The notes below the pieces were generated by a model, which was not told the origin of the DNA, did no database searches, and was given only the letters and a program-made list of their open reading frames with translations. DNA of 64,000 nucleotides from positions 310,001 to 374,000 of the forward strand of contig NZ_JAHXPQ010000001.1 in assembly GCF_019391655.1 (NCBI RefSeq). Reading direction: 5' to 3'. Positions 14,934 to 24,435 of this stretch are shown one piece after another. The stretch is from Mucilaginibacter rivuli (lineage in GTDB: Bacteria > Bacteroidota > Bacteroidia > Sphingobacteriales > Sphingobacteriaceae). Position 1 is the stretch's first letter; the number at the start of each line of letters is the position of its first letter. A program made the translations under genes and the position numbers.

Positions 14934-15515
14934 TTATTTTTTATTGGCAATTTTGTGCCTTATCTTACTCAAAAATTCGTGGCTGATGCCTAAGTAGGCG
15001 GCTATTTGAAGATTGGAAAGCCGCTGGTAGAATTGGGGGTATTTTTCGATAAAGTCGAGATAGCGCTGATCGGCTGTCTTGCTCAAATTATCTATCAATC
15101 GCCTTTGCAGGGCAACGTGCGTTTTTTGGGTCATTATCCTAAAAAGTTTCTCTATCTGCGGCAAATTTGCATAGGCAAACTCTTTATCTTTTTTTGAAAT
15201 TAAAAGCACCTCGCTGTCTTCAAGCGCTTCGATAAAAAGCTGCGACGGCCTTTCGTTAGTAAAACTGTCGATATCGGTTATCCACCAATTCTCTATCGCG
15301 AAGTACAGTATTTGCTCGGCCCCGTCTTTATCAATGTGATACACCCTGAAAATTCCTTTGGTAACAAAGCCTTCAAACTTGCACACTTCGCCCGCTCTTA
15401 ATAAAAAGCTCTTTTTCGTGATCAGCCTGTGTTGAAATAAACTGCAAAACGCTTCCGTTTCACTTTCAGAAAGCGAAATATGCCGGGCAATATTTTGTTT
15501 GAGAAGACTTATCAT
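14934..15515 (-). CDS. Crp/Fnr family transcriptional regulator
   Basis: The 193-residue regulator has a cyclic-nucleotide-binding-like domain (about residues 15-130; FLLRAGEVCKFEGFVTKGIFRVYH, YFAIENWWITDIDSF) and a C-terminal winged helix (DFIEKYPQFYQRLSNLQIAAYLGISHEFLSKIRHKI). The effector pocket lacks the RxSxxE-type arginine of cAMP receptors, and no iron-sulfur cysteine set is present, so the signal is unknown. It begins 6 bases after the dipeptidyl peptidase gene and is followed by the MBL-fold gene. The palindrome in the gap downstream suggests that it, or a relative, activates that gene. Confidence 0.9.
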   Translation of the reverse strand: MISLLKQNIARHISLSESETEAFCSLFQHRLITKKSFLLRAGEVCKFEGFVTKGIFRVYHIDKDGAEQILYFAIENWWITDIDSFTNERPSQLFIEALEDSEVLLISKKDKEFAYANLPQIEKLFRIMTQKTHVALQRRLIDNLSKTADQRYLDFIEKYPQFYQRLSNLQIAAYLGISHEFLSKIRHKIANKK

Positions 15516-15521
15516 AAATAA

Positions 15522-17714
15522 CTACCTGCCACCCGGCGGGCAATGCTCTTTTAAATATTGGGTGAACATGGTGCCAAGGTGCAGCCTTGTGCCTTCACCT
15601 TCAGATATGGAATGTGTGCGGTTAGGGTAAGGCATTACCTGGAATTGTTTGTTGTATTTTATCAGTTCATTTATCAGCTTTTCGGCATTCTGGTAGTGTA
15701 CGTTATCATCCCCCGTGCCATGTATATATAGTAGGTTGCCCCGGAGGTTCTTCGCATACGTAACCGGCGATCCGTTTATAAAGGCAGCGCGCCCGGCATC
15801 GTCAATGGGTACGCCCATGTAGCGCTCCTGGTAAATATTATCGTATGATAGCTGCCAGCCCACCGCCGCTATGGCTATCCCTGTTTTATATATCCCGGGG
15901 TACTGGAACATCAGGTTCAGGGTTGATGAGCCGCCGCCGCTCCATCCCCATACCGCCACACGGCTGGTATCGGCATAGGGCCATTTCAAAACTTCTTTGG
16001 CAGCCATGGCCTGGTCGCGAATGTTAACAATACCTATCTTTTTATATATCGCTTTACGCCACTCGCGCCCGCGCGGTGCCGGAGCGCCCCGGTTCTCAAC
16101 CGATACATACAGGTAACCATCGTCCGCCATGTTGCCGCGGTATAAACCGGTGCGCCCAATGCCGTACGTATCAGTAACAGTTTGCGATGCCGGCTCGCCA
16201 TAAACATAAAATACAACGGGGTATTTTTTGGCAGGGTCAAAATTAGCCGGCTTTTTTACCCAACCGTCAATATCAATGCCATCGGCAGTTTTTACCCTGA
16301 AAAACTCGGGAGCATTTTTGGGCTTATTAGCTTCATCAACAATAATGTTTGCCCCTGCAATATGTTTGTTATCCGGCAGGCTCACCACTTCCTGCGCGGG
16401 TGGTGTATAACTGTTTGAAAAATCGTGCAGCGCAAGCCTGCCGTTGGTCGAAATATCGTAGTTATGTGTTCCCGGCAAGTTTTCGGGTGTAATGCGCTGC
16501 GCGTCACCACCGCTTAGCTTTACGCGATACAGATACCGTTGCGTTGGGTTAGCGGGTGATGCCGTGAAATAGATATAGCCGTTCGCTTCGTCAACGCGGT
16601 TCATTTCGGTAATATCATAATTGCCGGGGGTAAGCAGGGTTTCTTTACCGTCAAGGCCCATGCGGTATAAATGCCGCCAGCCATCCTTTTCACTGGCCCA
16701 AATAAAGGCCTTGCCTTTTTCTATCCAATCCCAGCCCACTTGTTCACCTCCATTCCATGCCGAGCGTACATCAACCCAGGCATTATCCTTCTCGGTCGAT
16801 ATGGCTTTTGCCGTACCTGTTTTGGCATTGCAGGTATAAATAGTGCTTTGTGTTTGGGCGCGGTTTAGCTGCTGCAAAATAATGTCGTTGCTGCCTGCCA
16901 CCCACTCCATACGGGGGATGTAATGCTGTACCGCGTCGCCGGGTACTTTCATCCAGGTGGTAATGCCTGTTGTTGTATTAACTACGCCAACTTTACATAC
17001 ACTGGGGTCTTGTCCGGCGGTAGGGTACTCTACGGGTACAACAAAAGGGTAGTCCGCATCGGTAGTATTCAGCATCAGGTAATTATTTATCTTACGCGCA
17101 TCTATCTGCCAGTATGCTATTGACCTGCCATCGGCCGACCATCGGAAACCATCCCTGCAGTCAAACTCTTCCTCGTACACCCAATCGAACGTGCCGTTTA
17201 TCAGCTTTGCAGAGCCATCTTTAGTGAGTTGCTGCGCTGCACCTGTTGCAAGGTTTTCTACATATATGTTATGGCCGCTTACATAGGCCACTTTTTTACC
17301 ATCGGGCGAAAATTTGGCAAACATGAGCGATGATGCCGGCCGTTTTTTGCCTACCTGTTTCAGGCTTTTGGTGGCAAGGTTATACACCCAGTAATCGCCA
17401 CGGGTATCATAACGCCAAACCTTCTGGGTATTGGTATTGATCAGTACCGAGTTCCCGTCATCCGCGAAAGCGAATCGTGTTACACCAATGGCCGGTTTAC
17501 CTGCAGGGCTAAGTACCTGCTGGCTTACAATTATTTTGCTCGAACCATCCCGCGCGTCCGTTTCAACTATCTGCCCTGCATCAGCACTATAATAATGAAA
17601 GCCATCTTTGCTCCATTGAGTTTCATTGCCATATTGCGCAATAGCGGTATTTGTTGCAGTTAGTAATATAATTGCAAACAAACTTGCCTTCAATCTGTAA
17701 AAGTTAATAGTCAT
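15522..17714 (-). CDS. Dipeptidyl peptidase IV family serine peptidase (S9B)
   Basis: This exported prolyl peptidase removes Xaa-Pro dipeptides. I take the ATG at 17714 as the start because the next 27 residues (MTINFYRLKASLFAIILLTA, ending AIAQ) form a signal peptide; the open frame continues upstream to 17783 without features. About 730 residues: an eight-bladed beta-propeller with the DPP-IV Glu motif (FDWVYEEEFDCRDGFRWS), then an alpha/beta-hydrolase domain with the nucleophile in GWSGGGS, the Asp in HGTGDDNVH and the His in NRTHSI. The divergent serine hydrolase shares the 72-base gap. Confidence 0.94.
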   Translation of the reverse strand: MTINFYRLKASLFAIILLTATNTAIAQYGNETQWSKDGFHYYSADAGQIVETDARDGSSKIIVSQQVLSPAGKPAIGVTRFAFADDGNSVLINTNTQKVWRYDTRGDYWVYNLATKSLKQVGKKRPASSLMFAKFSPDGKKVAYVSGHNIYVENLATGAAQQLTKDGSAKLINGTFDWVYEEEFDCRDGFRWSADGRSIAYWQIDARKINNYLMLNTTDADYPFVVPVEYPTAGQDPSVCKVGVVNTTTGITTWMKVPGDAVQHYIPRMEWVAGSNDIILQQLNRAQTQSTIYTCNAKTGTAKAISTEKDNAWVDVRSAWNGGEQVGWDWIEKGKAFIWASEKDGWRHLYRMGLDGKETLLTPGNYDITEMNRVDEANGYIYFTASPANPTQRYLYRVKLSGGDAQRITPENLPGTHNYDISTNGRLALHDFSNSYTPPAQEVVSLPDNKHIAGANIIVDEANKPKNAPEFFRVKTADGIDIDGWVKKPANFDPAKKYPVVFYVYGEPASQTVTDTYGIGRTGLYRGNMADDGYLYVSVENRGAPAPRGREWRKAIYKKIGIVNIRDQAMAAKEVLKWPYADTSRVAVWGWSGGGSSTLNLMFQYPGIYKTGIAIAAVGWQLSYDNIYQERYMGVPIDDAGRAAFINGSPVTYAKNLRGNLLYIHGTGDDNVHYQNAEKLINELIKYNKQFQVMPYPNRTHSISEGEGTRLHLGTMFTQYLKEHCPPGGR

Positions 17715-17786
17715 TCCGTTTCGAATTATTTTTTTCAGCACTTTAAGATGTTTCGCTTTAGCTTTACTGTATATTGGTTGCAATTT

Positions 17787-19328
17787 ATGAGAAAATCTGT
17801 AATACTAGTTCCCCTGTGTCTTATTCTATTTATAACAAGCGCTTTAGCGCAAACCATTAACCGCACTAAATTTATTGCCGATAGCCTTGATGCCTATATT
17901 AACCGTGCATTAACTAACTGGCGTGTACCAGGCGCCGCGATTTGTATTGTAAAAGATAACAAAGTGGTACTAATGAAAGGCTACGGGGTTAAAGAGCTTG
18001 GCCTGAATAATAAGGTTGATGAGAATACCCTTTTTATGATAGGCAGCAATACAAAAGCTTTTACAGCCACCGCCCTTGCCATACTCGAAGATCAAAAACA
18101 GCTTTCGCTGGATGATAAGGTTACTAAATATATCCCCACTTTTAAGCTGGATAACCAATTAGCCGGGCAAGACGTCCGCTTGCGCGACCTGCTTTGCCAT
18201 CGCCTTGGCTTTGGTACCTTCCAAGGCGATTTTACCTATTGGACAAGCGACCTGAGCCGCGATGAGGTGATAGAAAAAATGAGCCATGTAAAAGCTTTGT
18301 ACCCCTTCCGCACCAGGTGGGGATATACAAATGCCGCCTTTGTTGCCGCGGGGCAGGTAATAACCAAAGTGACCGACCGCTCGTGGGAATCGTACATTAA
18401 AGATTATTTTTTTGCCCCCCTGGGCATGGGCTATAGCAAAGTATTGAGTAAAGATATGCCGACTGTATATAATAAGGCTGCTGCACATACCATTGCCGAT
18501 GGCCGCCTGGTACCAATTACCTATCCTATGATAGATAATTTGGCCCCGGCTGCCAGTATCAGCTCATCGGTTAACGATATGAGTAAATGGGTGCTTTGCC
18601 TGTTAAACGATGGCAAGGTAGGGCCGCGACAGGTTATCCCCTTTTCGGCGATAAAAGCTACCCGCACCGCACAGGATATTATTGGAGAAGATCATCACCC
18701 TGATGGCAGCACCAGCGATCTGTTATACGGCCTTGGCTTTGAACTGGAAACGTATGCGGGCCATCGCATAGTAATGCATACCGGCGGCGTTAACGGTTTT
18801 GTATCATCAGTAACAATGGTGCCCGATGAGCGCCTGGGAATCATCATCCTCACCAATACAGATCAAAACGAGTTGTACGATGCCCTGAAATGGGAGATCA
18901 TTGACGCTGTAAACAACAAACCCTACCAAAACTACAGCGATAAATACCTTGCCCGGTACAAGGCAAACGTAGCGAACGAACAGCAGCAGGATAAAAAATT
19001 ACGCGACACCGTAGCTTTAAAGCTTGCGCCCGGTTTGCCGCTGAGTGCCTACACCGGCCGGTATACTAATGATCTGTACGGAAATATGACCATTGACATG
19101 GGCGGAGAAAATAATACCGAATTGCAAATGCATTTTGAGCATCACCCTAAAATGTTTGCGTTGATGCAGCCCCTGGGCCAAAACCGTTTCTATGTAACGT
19201 TCTCCGACCCGGAATTTGGCAAAGCGGTATTTCCGTTCAGTGTTAAAAACGGGCAGGTAACGGCTGTACGTGTAAAAGTTGCCGACTTTATTGAATACAC
19301 CACTTACGATTTTAAGAAACTACCATAG
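17787..19328 (+). CDS. Class C beta-lactamase-type serine hydrolase with DUF3471
   Basis: The 513-residue exported protein starts with a signal peptide ending in ALAQ (start at 17787; the frame is open back to 17748 but the signal begins here). The penicillin-binding fold is complete: S87-N-T-K90 (SxxK), Y180-T-N (YxN) and HTGGVNG in place of KTG. Such enzymes are esterases or D-aminopeptidases more often than true lactamases. The C-terminal 110 residues match DUF3471 (LPLSAYTGRYTNDLYGNMTI...). Divergent from dipeptidyl peptidase IV, so both may act on peptides in the periplasm. Confidence 0.9.
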   Translation: MRKSVILVPLCLILFITSALAQTINRTKFIADSLDAYINRALTNWRVPGAAICIVKDNKVVLMKGYGVKELGLNNKVDENTLFMIGSNTKAFTATALAILEDQKQLSLDDKVTKYIPTFKLDNQLAGQDVRLRDLLCHRLGFGTFQGDFTYWTSDLSRDEVIEKMSHVKALYPFRTRWGYTNAAFVAAGQVITKVTDRSWESYIKDYFFAPLGMGYSKVLSKDMPTVYNKAAAHTIADGRLVPITYPMIDNLAPAASISSSVNDMSKWVLCLLNDGKVGPRQVIPFSAIKATRTAQDIIGEDHHPDGSTSDLLYGLGFELETYAGHRIVMHTGGVNGFVSSVTMVPDERLGIIILTNTDQNELYDALKWEIIDAVNNKPYQNYSDKYLARYKANVANEQQQDKKLRDTVALKLAPGLPLSAYTGRYTNDLYGNMTIDMGGENNTELQMHFEHHPKMFALMQPLGQNRFYVTFSDPEFGKAVFPFSVKNGQVTAVRVKVADFIEYTTYDFKKLP

Positions 19329-19378
19329 CTTAATACAGGGATGCGAATTAAGATACGCGGGGCTTGCTCTTTTGTAAG

Positions 19379-20284
19379 TTAGCCACCGTATAATTCCTTT
19401 AAGGCGCTCTCCACATCAGGGTAACTAAATTTAAACCCTGTTTGCTCAATTTTACCCGAAGAAACTTTGGTGCTGCCTAATACTACCAAACTCATTTCGC
19501 CTAAAAGCAGCTTTAGGGCAAAGGCGGGCACACGTGGCGCCCAAAGCGGGCGGTGCAATTGTTTAGCAATAGCTTTGGTTAATTGAGCGTTGGTAACAGG
19601 GTTGGGGGCAACCATATTATAAACGCCTGTAAGTTTTTCATTTGTTATGCCGAGCAAATACATAGCTACCACATCCCGGTGATGTATCCAGGGTATCCAT
19701 TGTTTGCCGCTGCCCAGTGGCGAGCCAACAAAAAATTGAACAGGCTTAGCCATTAACGGCAACGCCCCGCCGGCCGGGCTAAGCACAACCCCCGTACGAA
19801 ATTTTACTACCCGTAGGCCAAGGGCTTCGCCTTCATCAACAGCTTTTTCCCATTGTACACAACAATCGCTCAAAAAATCATGAGCTGGTGGGCTTGTTTC
19901 GGTCAATAGTTCATTACCCCGGTCGCTGTAATAACCCGTTGCCGAAGCCGAAACAATATGTTTAACCGTATGTGGTGTTGATTTGAGCAGTTTATAGATC
20001 AGCCCGATTGATTTGGTACGACTTTCTATGAGCAGCTTTTTACGCTCCGTTGTCCATCGCTTTTCGGCAATGCCTTCTCCCGCAAGGTGCACAATGGTAT
20101 CAATACCGTTAATACATTCGGGGTCAATTGTCCCTTTTGCAATATCCCACAAAAAGGTTTTAACTACAGCGTTATTCCCGGCTCTGCGGCTCAGGTGGCT
20201 TACATTGTGGCCTTGTATAATAAGCGCATCGGTTAATTGTTTGCCCAGTAATCCCGTGCCGCCTGTAATGAGGATGTTATTCAT
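19379..20284 (-). CDS. TIGR01777-type NAD(P)-dependent epimerase-like protein
   Basis: The 301-residue extended-SDR protein has the Rossmann motif ILITGGTGLLGKQL, the family phrases VVHLAGEGIAEKRWTTERKKLLIESR and SASATGYYSDRG (with the Tyr but not the full YxxxK), PWIHHRDVVAMYL, and a C-terminal domain (LLGEMSLVVLGSTKVSSGKIEQTGFKFSYP). This family (YfcH in Escherichia coli) has no settled reaction but commonly sits in photolyase/cryptochrome gene neighbourhoods, as it does here. It is the last gene of the minus-strand block that begins at folE. Confidence 0.93.
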   Translation of the reverse strand: MNNILITGGTGLLGKQLTDALIIQGHNVSHLSRRAGNNAVVKTFLWDIAKGTIDPECINGIDTIVHLAGEGIAEKRWTTERKKLLIESRTKSIGLIYKLLKSTPHTVKHIVSASATGYYSDRGNELLTETSPPAHDFLSDCCVQWEKAVDEGEALGLRVVKFRTGVVLSPAGGALPLMAKPVQFFVGSPLGSGKQWIPWIHHRDVVAMYLLGITNEKLTGVYNMVAPNPVTNAQLTKAIAKQLHRPLWAPRVPAFALKLLLGEMSLVVLGSTKVSSGKIEQTGFKFSYPDVESALKELYGG

Positions 20285-20361
20285 ATGGAAGATGTAAAAG
20301 GTAAGATGGAAGATGTGAAAAGCAATAGAAAAACATCTTCCATTTTACATCATCCACTTAC
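20285..20361. repeat. Period-7 array with inverted arm
   Basis: ATGGAAG, ATGTAAA, AGGTAAG, ATGGAAG and ATGTGAA follow at exact 7-base steps. The inverted copy ACATCTTCCAT (20333-20343) pairs perfectly with 20306-20316, and a weaker inverted copy follows to 20361. It fills the gap between the CBS gene stop and the TIGR01777 start. Confidence 0.75.
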
Positions 20362-20366
20362 ATAAG

Positions 20367-20795
20367 TTAGCTGGCTATATAACTCTCCAGTTGCTGAATT
20401 GTTCTTTTTTGATCTTCGATAATGAATTTTACCACATCGCCAATAGATACCATACCGGTAACGCGGTTATTATCAATAACAGGCAGGTGGCGTATTTTAT
20501 GATTGCTCATCATTTCCATGCAATGATCTATTGATTCGTTGAGCGCTATGGTGAATAGGTTAGCTGTCATAATTTCCCCTATAGGCGTTTCTTTTGATGA
20601 ACGCCCCATCAGCACTAATTTACGGGCATAGTCACGTTCCGTAAAAATGCCTTTTAACACTTCGCTTTCCATGATGAGTAATGAACTGATATTTTTTTCC
20701 ATCATCATATGTAATGCATCGTAAACCGAGGTTTCGGGAGTTACAGAGTACACCTGGTGACCCTTATCTTCGAGGATGTGCCTAATCTTTTTCAT
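20367..20795 (-). CDS. CBS-domain pair protein
   Basis: The 142-residue protein is two CBS domains in tandem (about 8-65 and 76-135), with the family patterns TSVYDALHMMMEKNISSLLIM, GIFTERDYARKLV, SIDHCMEMMSNHKIRHLPVIDNNRVTGMVSIGDVVKFII. Tandem CBS units bind adenosine nucleotides and act as energy or redox sensors. No effector domain is attached. The start MKKIRHILEDKG fits the family. It sits in the minus-strand block downstream of folE. Confidence 0.92.
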   Translation of the reverse strand: MKKIRHILEDKGHQVYSVTPETSVYDALHMMMEKNISSLLIMESEVLKGIFTERDYARKLVLMGRSSKETPIGEIMTANLFTIALNESIDHCMEMMSNHKIRHLPVIDNNRVTGMVSIGDVVKFIIEDQKRTIQQLESYIAS

Positions 20796-20849
20796 GAAAC
20801 GGGGGTTTAATAGAGGTTTATACTAAATTAATAAAATCTTTTTTAAATT

Positions 20850-22322
20850 TCAAAGTTTCAGGTCAGATAACCGTTTTTTATCCCGGTAACTAATAATTTC
20901 GCGCGCCATGCCTTTAAAAATAAACAAGTGGAACGGCCACATTAAATACCAGTACGCGCGCCCCCACAAACCATTGGGCCTAAAGGTGGCTACCTCGTTC
21001 AGGTAATTTTTTCCCTCTTTTTTTATGATCTTAAATTCAAGCCAGGCTTCGCCGGGCAATTTCATTTCGGCGTAAAGCAACAGGCGGCAATTCTTTTTAT
21101 CGGCCAGCAGCACCCGCCAAAAATCAAGCGCATCGCCCGCTTTAATGCTCACATTACTGGTACGGCCCCGGCGTGAGCCCACCCCGCCAACAATTTTATC
21201 GATAAAACCCCGCAGGTTCCATATCCAGTCCCAATAGTACCAGCCGCGGTTACCACCTATCGACCAGATGTTTTTCAGCACAGTATCGCTATCCTGCTCA
21301 AATTCGGTATTTACCTTAAACTCAACCGTCCCGTTTTGTGGTACCTTTATCTGGTCCATAAAGTTATAGTCGGCATGCAGGTAGCCCTGGTTAAGGGCAT
21401 CTTTCCAGCTTGATACGATCGAGTTTTGCTCGATCTTTACAAATGCAAGGTCGAGCGCTTCCTGGTAAGTTAAACACTTTCGTGGGACGATAGCATCAAT
21501 GCTATGGTCCTTCATGATAGTCTCGTTCTTCATGCTGTCAACCAAACTCTGCGCAAGCTGATAACTTGTTGAAGTAACAAAATACAACCAGTACGATGAT
21601 ATTTTTGGCGATAGAAAGGGTAGTACGATAATCCTACGGTTGAGTTTGCGGGCTTTAGCATAGCCCATCAGCATTTGTTTGAAGGTGAGTACCTCGGGGC
21701 CGCCAATATCGAACGTTTTATTGAAAGCCTGCTCGTTAAGCAGTACACCCTCCAGGTAACCCAATACATCGCGTATAGCGATGGGCTGGCATTTGGTATT
21801 CACCCAGCGCGGGGCTGTCATCACCGGGAGTTTCTCGGCCAGGTCGCGGATGATCTCGAAGGAGGCGCTCCCCGAACCGATAATGATGGCAGCCCGTAAC
21901 ACAGTAACAGCAGCATTACCCTCACGCAAAACATCCTCCACATGCTTGCGCGATTTGAGGTGTTTGGACAGGTTGCCATCGTTTACTATCCCGCCTAAAA
22001 AGATAACCTGTTTACAGGTGGTGGTATTTAAAGCTTGTATAAAGTTGTGTGCCGAGAGTGCTTCCAGCTGTGCAAACTCCGGCGTATCCGTCATGCTGTG
22101 CACCAGATAGTAAGCCGCATCAATATTGGGCGGGAATGCCTGCATTGTAGAATCTTTGAGCAGATCGCCGGTAATAATGGTTACCTTATCGCCATAATCG
22201 CTCATCTCGCGAAAGCGGCGCTTATCGCGAACAAGGCAAACAACATCATGTCCCTGCTCTAACAATACAGGCAACAACCTCGTACCCACATATCCATTTG
22301 CTCCGGCTATCAACACTTTCAT
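20850..22322 (-). CDS. SDR family oxidoreductase with C-terminal DUF2867
   Basis: The 490-residue protein joins an atypical NAD(P)-binding SDR domain (MKVLIAGANGYVGTRLLPVL; residues 1-300, with IFLGGIVNDG and TVLRAAIIIGSGSASFEIIRDL) to DUF2867 (about 320-485; WYYWDWIWNLRGFIDKIVGG, DALDFWRVL, LPGEAWLEFKI), which is related to the START-like lipid/ligand folds. The substrate is unknown. Together with AarF, flavin reductase and cryptochrome genes this architecture recurs in light-related gene neighbourhoods. Confidence 0.92.
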   Translation of the reverse strand: MKVLIAGANGYVGTRLLPVLLEQGHDVVCLVRDKRRFREMSDYGDKVTIITGDLLKDSTMQAFPPNIDAAYYLVHSMTDTPEFAQLEALSAHNFIQALNTTTCKQVIFLGGIVNDGNLSKHLKSRKHVEDVLREGNAAVTVLRAAIIIGSGSASFEIIRDLAEKLPVMTAPRWVNTKCQPIAIRDVLGYLEGVLLNEQAFNKTFDIGGPEVLTFKQMLMGYAKARKLNRRIIVLPFLSPKISSYWLYFVTSTSYQLAQSLVDSMKNETIMKDHSIDAIVPRKCLTYQEALDLAFVKIEQNSIVSSWKDALNQGYLHADYNFMDQIKVPQNGTVEFKVNTEFEQDSDTVLKNIWSIGGNRGWYYWDWIWNLRGFIDKIVGGVGSRRGRTSNVSIKAGDALDFWRVLLADKKNCRLLLYAEMKLPGEAWLEFKIIKKEGKNYLNEVATFRPNGLWGRAYWYLMWPFHLFIFKGMAREIISYRDKKRLSDLKL

Positions 22323-22370
22323 AATTATTGCAACAAGAGAAAAGGGGAGTGGTTTTAAAATGTTAGTACA

Positions 22371-23681
22371 TTAATACTCAAGCAGCACATGCGGTTTGTA
22401 CGTATCCGTCTTTACTTCAGCTTTCAGCTCATGCAAAATGTTGTATAACCCAAAGTTAGTGCGGTTAACATATATAAAATGCTTTACGCCGCGGGCTTGT
22501 TTAAACTCGGGCATGCGGGCTATTTTTTCGCCGAAGTTGTACAGGTTATCAAAAAAGTCGGATTGGCTAAAATCGAACGTTTCTGTTAAATACGGTTTGG
22601 CAAACAGTCCGATCATTTCCTTATACATTCCGTAGTAGAACTCTACCTGCCCAGGGCTGTCTTTTGGTAATATCATTTCTAACTGGCGGAAAGCTTTCAA
22701 CGTTTCTTCTTTATTGTCGATCAGTTCATTTGAAGTAGTGGAGAAGAACGGGTAATAAAAATCATCGGGCATTTCTTTAATGCAGCCAAAATCTATCACT
22801 CCTAATTTACCTTCGGGTGTGATGAGGAAGTTACCCGGGTGCGGATCGGCGTGTACTGCACGTAACTCATGTTGTTGAAAGTTGTAAAAATCCCAAAGGG
22901 CTTGACCTATTTGGTTACGCAATTGCTGACTCGGGTTGGTGGCTAAAAATTCTTTCAGGTGCATCCCTTCTATCCAGCTCATGGTAATTACCCGTTTGCC
23001 GGATAACTCAGGAAAGTATTCCGGGAAAACGATATTGTCCAAATTAGCGCATGCCTGCGAAAATTCGATGGAGCGGCGCACTTCCAAATCGTAATCAGTT
23101 TCTTCCAGCAGGCGCTCTTCCACCTCTTTCATGTAAATATCCAGTTCCTTTTCGCTCATCCCGAGTAAACGGAACGCAAAAGGTTTTACCAGTTTCAGGT
23201 CGGATGAAATAGAATCGCCAACGCCGGGGTACTGGATCTTTACAGCCAGTTTACGGCCTTTTAATTCAGCACGATGTACCTGGCCAATGGATGCCGCGTT
23301 GGTAGAGCGTAGCTCGAATTTATCATAGATCTGCTCGGGCGTTTTGCCGAACAGCTTGCGGAAAGTTTGAACAATAAGCGGTCCTGATAAGGGTGGCGCA
23401 TTATATTGCGACAGCGAAAACTTATCTACATAAGCCTTCGGCAGCAGATTTTTATCCATGCTCAGCATCTGCGCCACTTTGAGCGCGCTGCCTTTCAGTT
23501 CGCTTAGCGATTCGTAAATATCTGCCGCGTTATCCTGGTTCAACTCATCGTTGTTCATATCAGGATTAAACAACTTTTTGGAGTAGTGTTTAATGTAGTT
23601 ACCGCCAATTTTAAACCCCGTGCCCACAAATTTGGCCGAGCGTTGTACTTTACTGGTTGGAATACTGTTTTGTTCTTTCAT
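22371..23681 (-). CDS. AarF/ABC1/UbiB family atypical kinase
   Basis: The 436-residue protein has the ABC1 hallmarks: KGSALKVAQMLSMD (the KxGQ-like motif, here KxAQM), NAASIGQVHRAELKGRKLAVKIQYPG (A-rich loop and lysine), EETDYDLEVRRS, and HADPHPGNFLITPEGKLGVIDFG (catalytic and metal-binding Asp residues). UbiB-type proteins act in isoprenoid-quinone or lipid metabolism as ATPases. No membrane segments close the C-terminus as in long UbiB. It follows a TetR regulator and precedes the SDR-DUF2867 gene. Confidence 0.93.
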   Translation of the reverse strand: MKEQNSIPTSKVQRSAKFVGTGFKIGGNYIKHYSKKLFNPDMNNDELNQDNAADIYESLSELKGSALKVAQMLSMDKNLLPKAYVDKFSLSQYNAPPLSGPLIVQTFRKLFGKTPEQIYDKFELRSTNAASIGQVHRAELKGRKLAVKIQYPGVGDSISSDLKLVKPFAFRLLGMSEKELDIYMKEVEERLLEETDYDLEVRRSIEFSQACANLDNIVFPEYFPELSGKRVITMSWIEGMHLKEFLATNPSQQLRNQIGQALWDFYNFQQHELRAVHADPHPGNFLITPEGKLGVIDFGCIKEMPDDFYYPFFSTTSNELIDNKEETLKAFRQLEMILPKDSPGQVEFYYGMYKEMIGLFAKPYLTETFDFSQSDFFDNLYNFGEKIARMPEFKQARGVKHFIYVNRTNFGLYNILHELKAEVKTDTYKPHVLLEY

Positions 23682-23686
23682 GTTTA

Positions 23687-23740
23687 GTTATTGAGTTACT
23701 TGGTTACTAAGTTGTTGAGTGGCCTTCAACCTAATAACTT
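23687..23740. repeat. Period-8 array with inverted arm
   Basis: GTTATTGA, GTTACTTG, GTTACTAA, GTTGTTGA and GTGGCCTT follow at exact 8-base steps from 23687. The other strand of 23723-23738 reads GTTATTAG GTTGAAGG, an inverted continuation with the same word and period. It fills the gap between the TetR stop and the AarF start. Confidence 0.75.
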
Positions 23741-23743
23741 CCC

Positions 23744-24397
23744 TCAAAATCCCATCTTTTCTTTTATACCGCCGTTGTTCACTAAAAACTTACCGTACTC
23801 GAGCAGGTTATCTATCGGTGAACGTTGGAACAGGTCGAACGTAACATTCACGCCGCGCTCAATAGCCTCGTCCGTTTTTTCAAACCCGGCCGAAATATCG
23901 TTTATCCCAAAATTGAGTGTAAATACAAACTGCACCCAAAGGGCGTCTTTGTACCGGTCGGCAAAAAATTTGCGGTCGGCAAGCTCAGTGCTTTCAATGC
24001 CCTCCTGTAAAATGCTGATGCTTAACGCTTCAAACTCGCTTTTTAAGCCTTGCCATACCATTGGCGTAGCAAAGCCTTTATGTATCTTCTTCACGCTCCA
24101 GGTGGCAAAACTGCGTTTGCTTTTCAGTAACTCAAAAAAGCTATAGAAAAACGATAAAGCCTTTTCGCGCGCCGAATACCCGGCCCAAACCTGCTGGCCT
24201 TTTACTTCGGCAATAGCTGTAGCCGCAAGGTCTGTCCATATACTTTGTTCAATGGCTTCGAACGAGCCAAAAACTTTGTAAAACTCCTCCTCTGCCATTT
24301 TTTGCTTTTTGGCAAAAACATAAACAGATTTTGGTTGCTCACCATCGGTTAACACATAATCGATGTAAGCTTTTTGGATTGATTCCTTAGTTACCAT
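23744..24397 (-). CDS. TetR family transcriptional regulator
   Basis: The 217-residue protein has an N-terminal TetR-type helix-turn-helix (residues 1-50; KESIQKAYIDYVLTDGEQPKSVYVFAKKQKMAEEEFYKVFGSFEAIEQSIW) and an all-helical ligand-binding domain (FSFFELLKSKRSFATWSVKKIHKG...). It lies inside the minus-strand block between the flavin reductase and AarF genes, 38 bases after the former, so it may control this block. The ligand is unknown. Confidence 0.87.
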   Translation of the reverse strand: MVTKESIQKAYIDYVLTDGEQPKSVYVFAKKQKMAEEEFYKVFGSFEAIEQSIWTDLAATAIAEVKGQQVWAGYSAREKALSFFYSFFELLKSKRSFATWSVKKIHKGFATPMVWQGLKSEFEALSISILQEGIESTELADRKFFADRYKDALWVQFVFTLNFGINDISAGFEKTDEAIERGVNVTFDLFQRSPIDNLLEYGKFLVNNGGIKEKMGF

Positions 24398-24435
24398 GGT
24401 ATTGCTATTTGATTTTACGGATTGTTTTATAATGA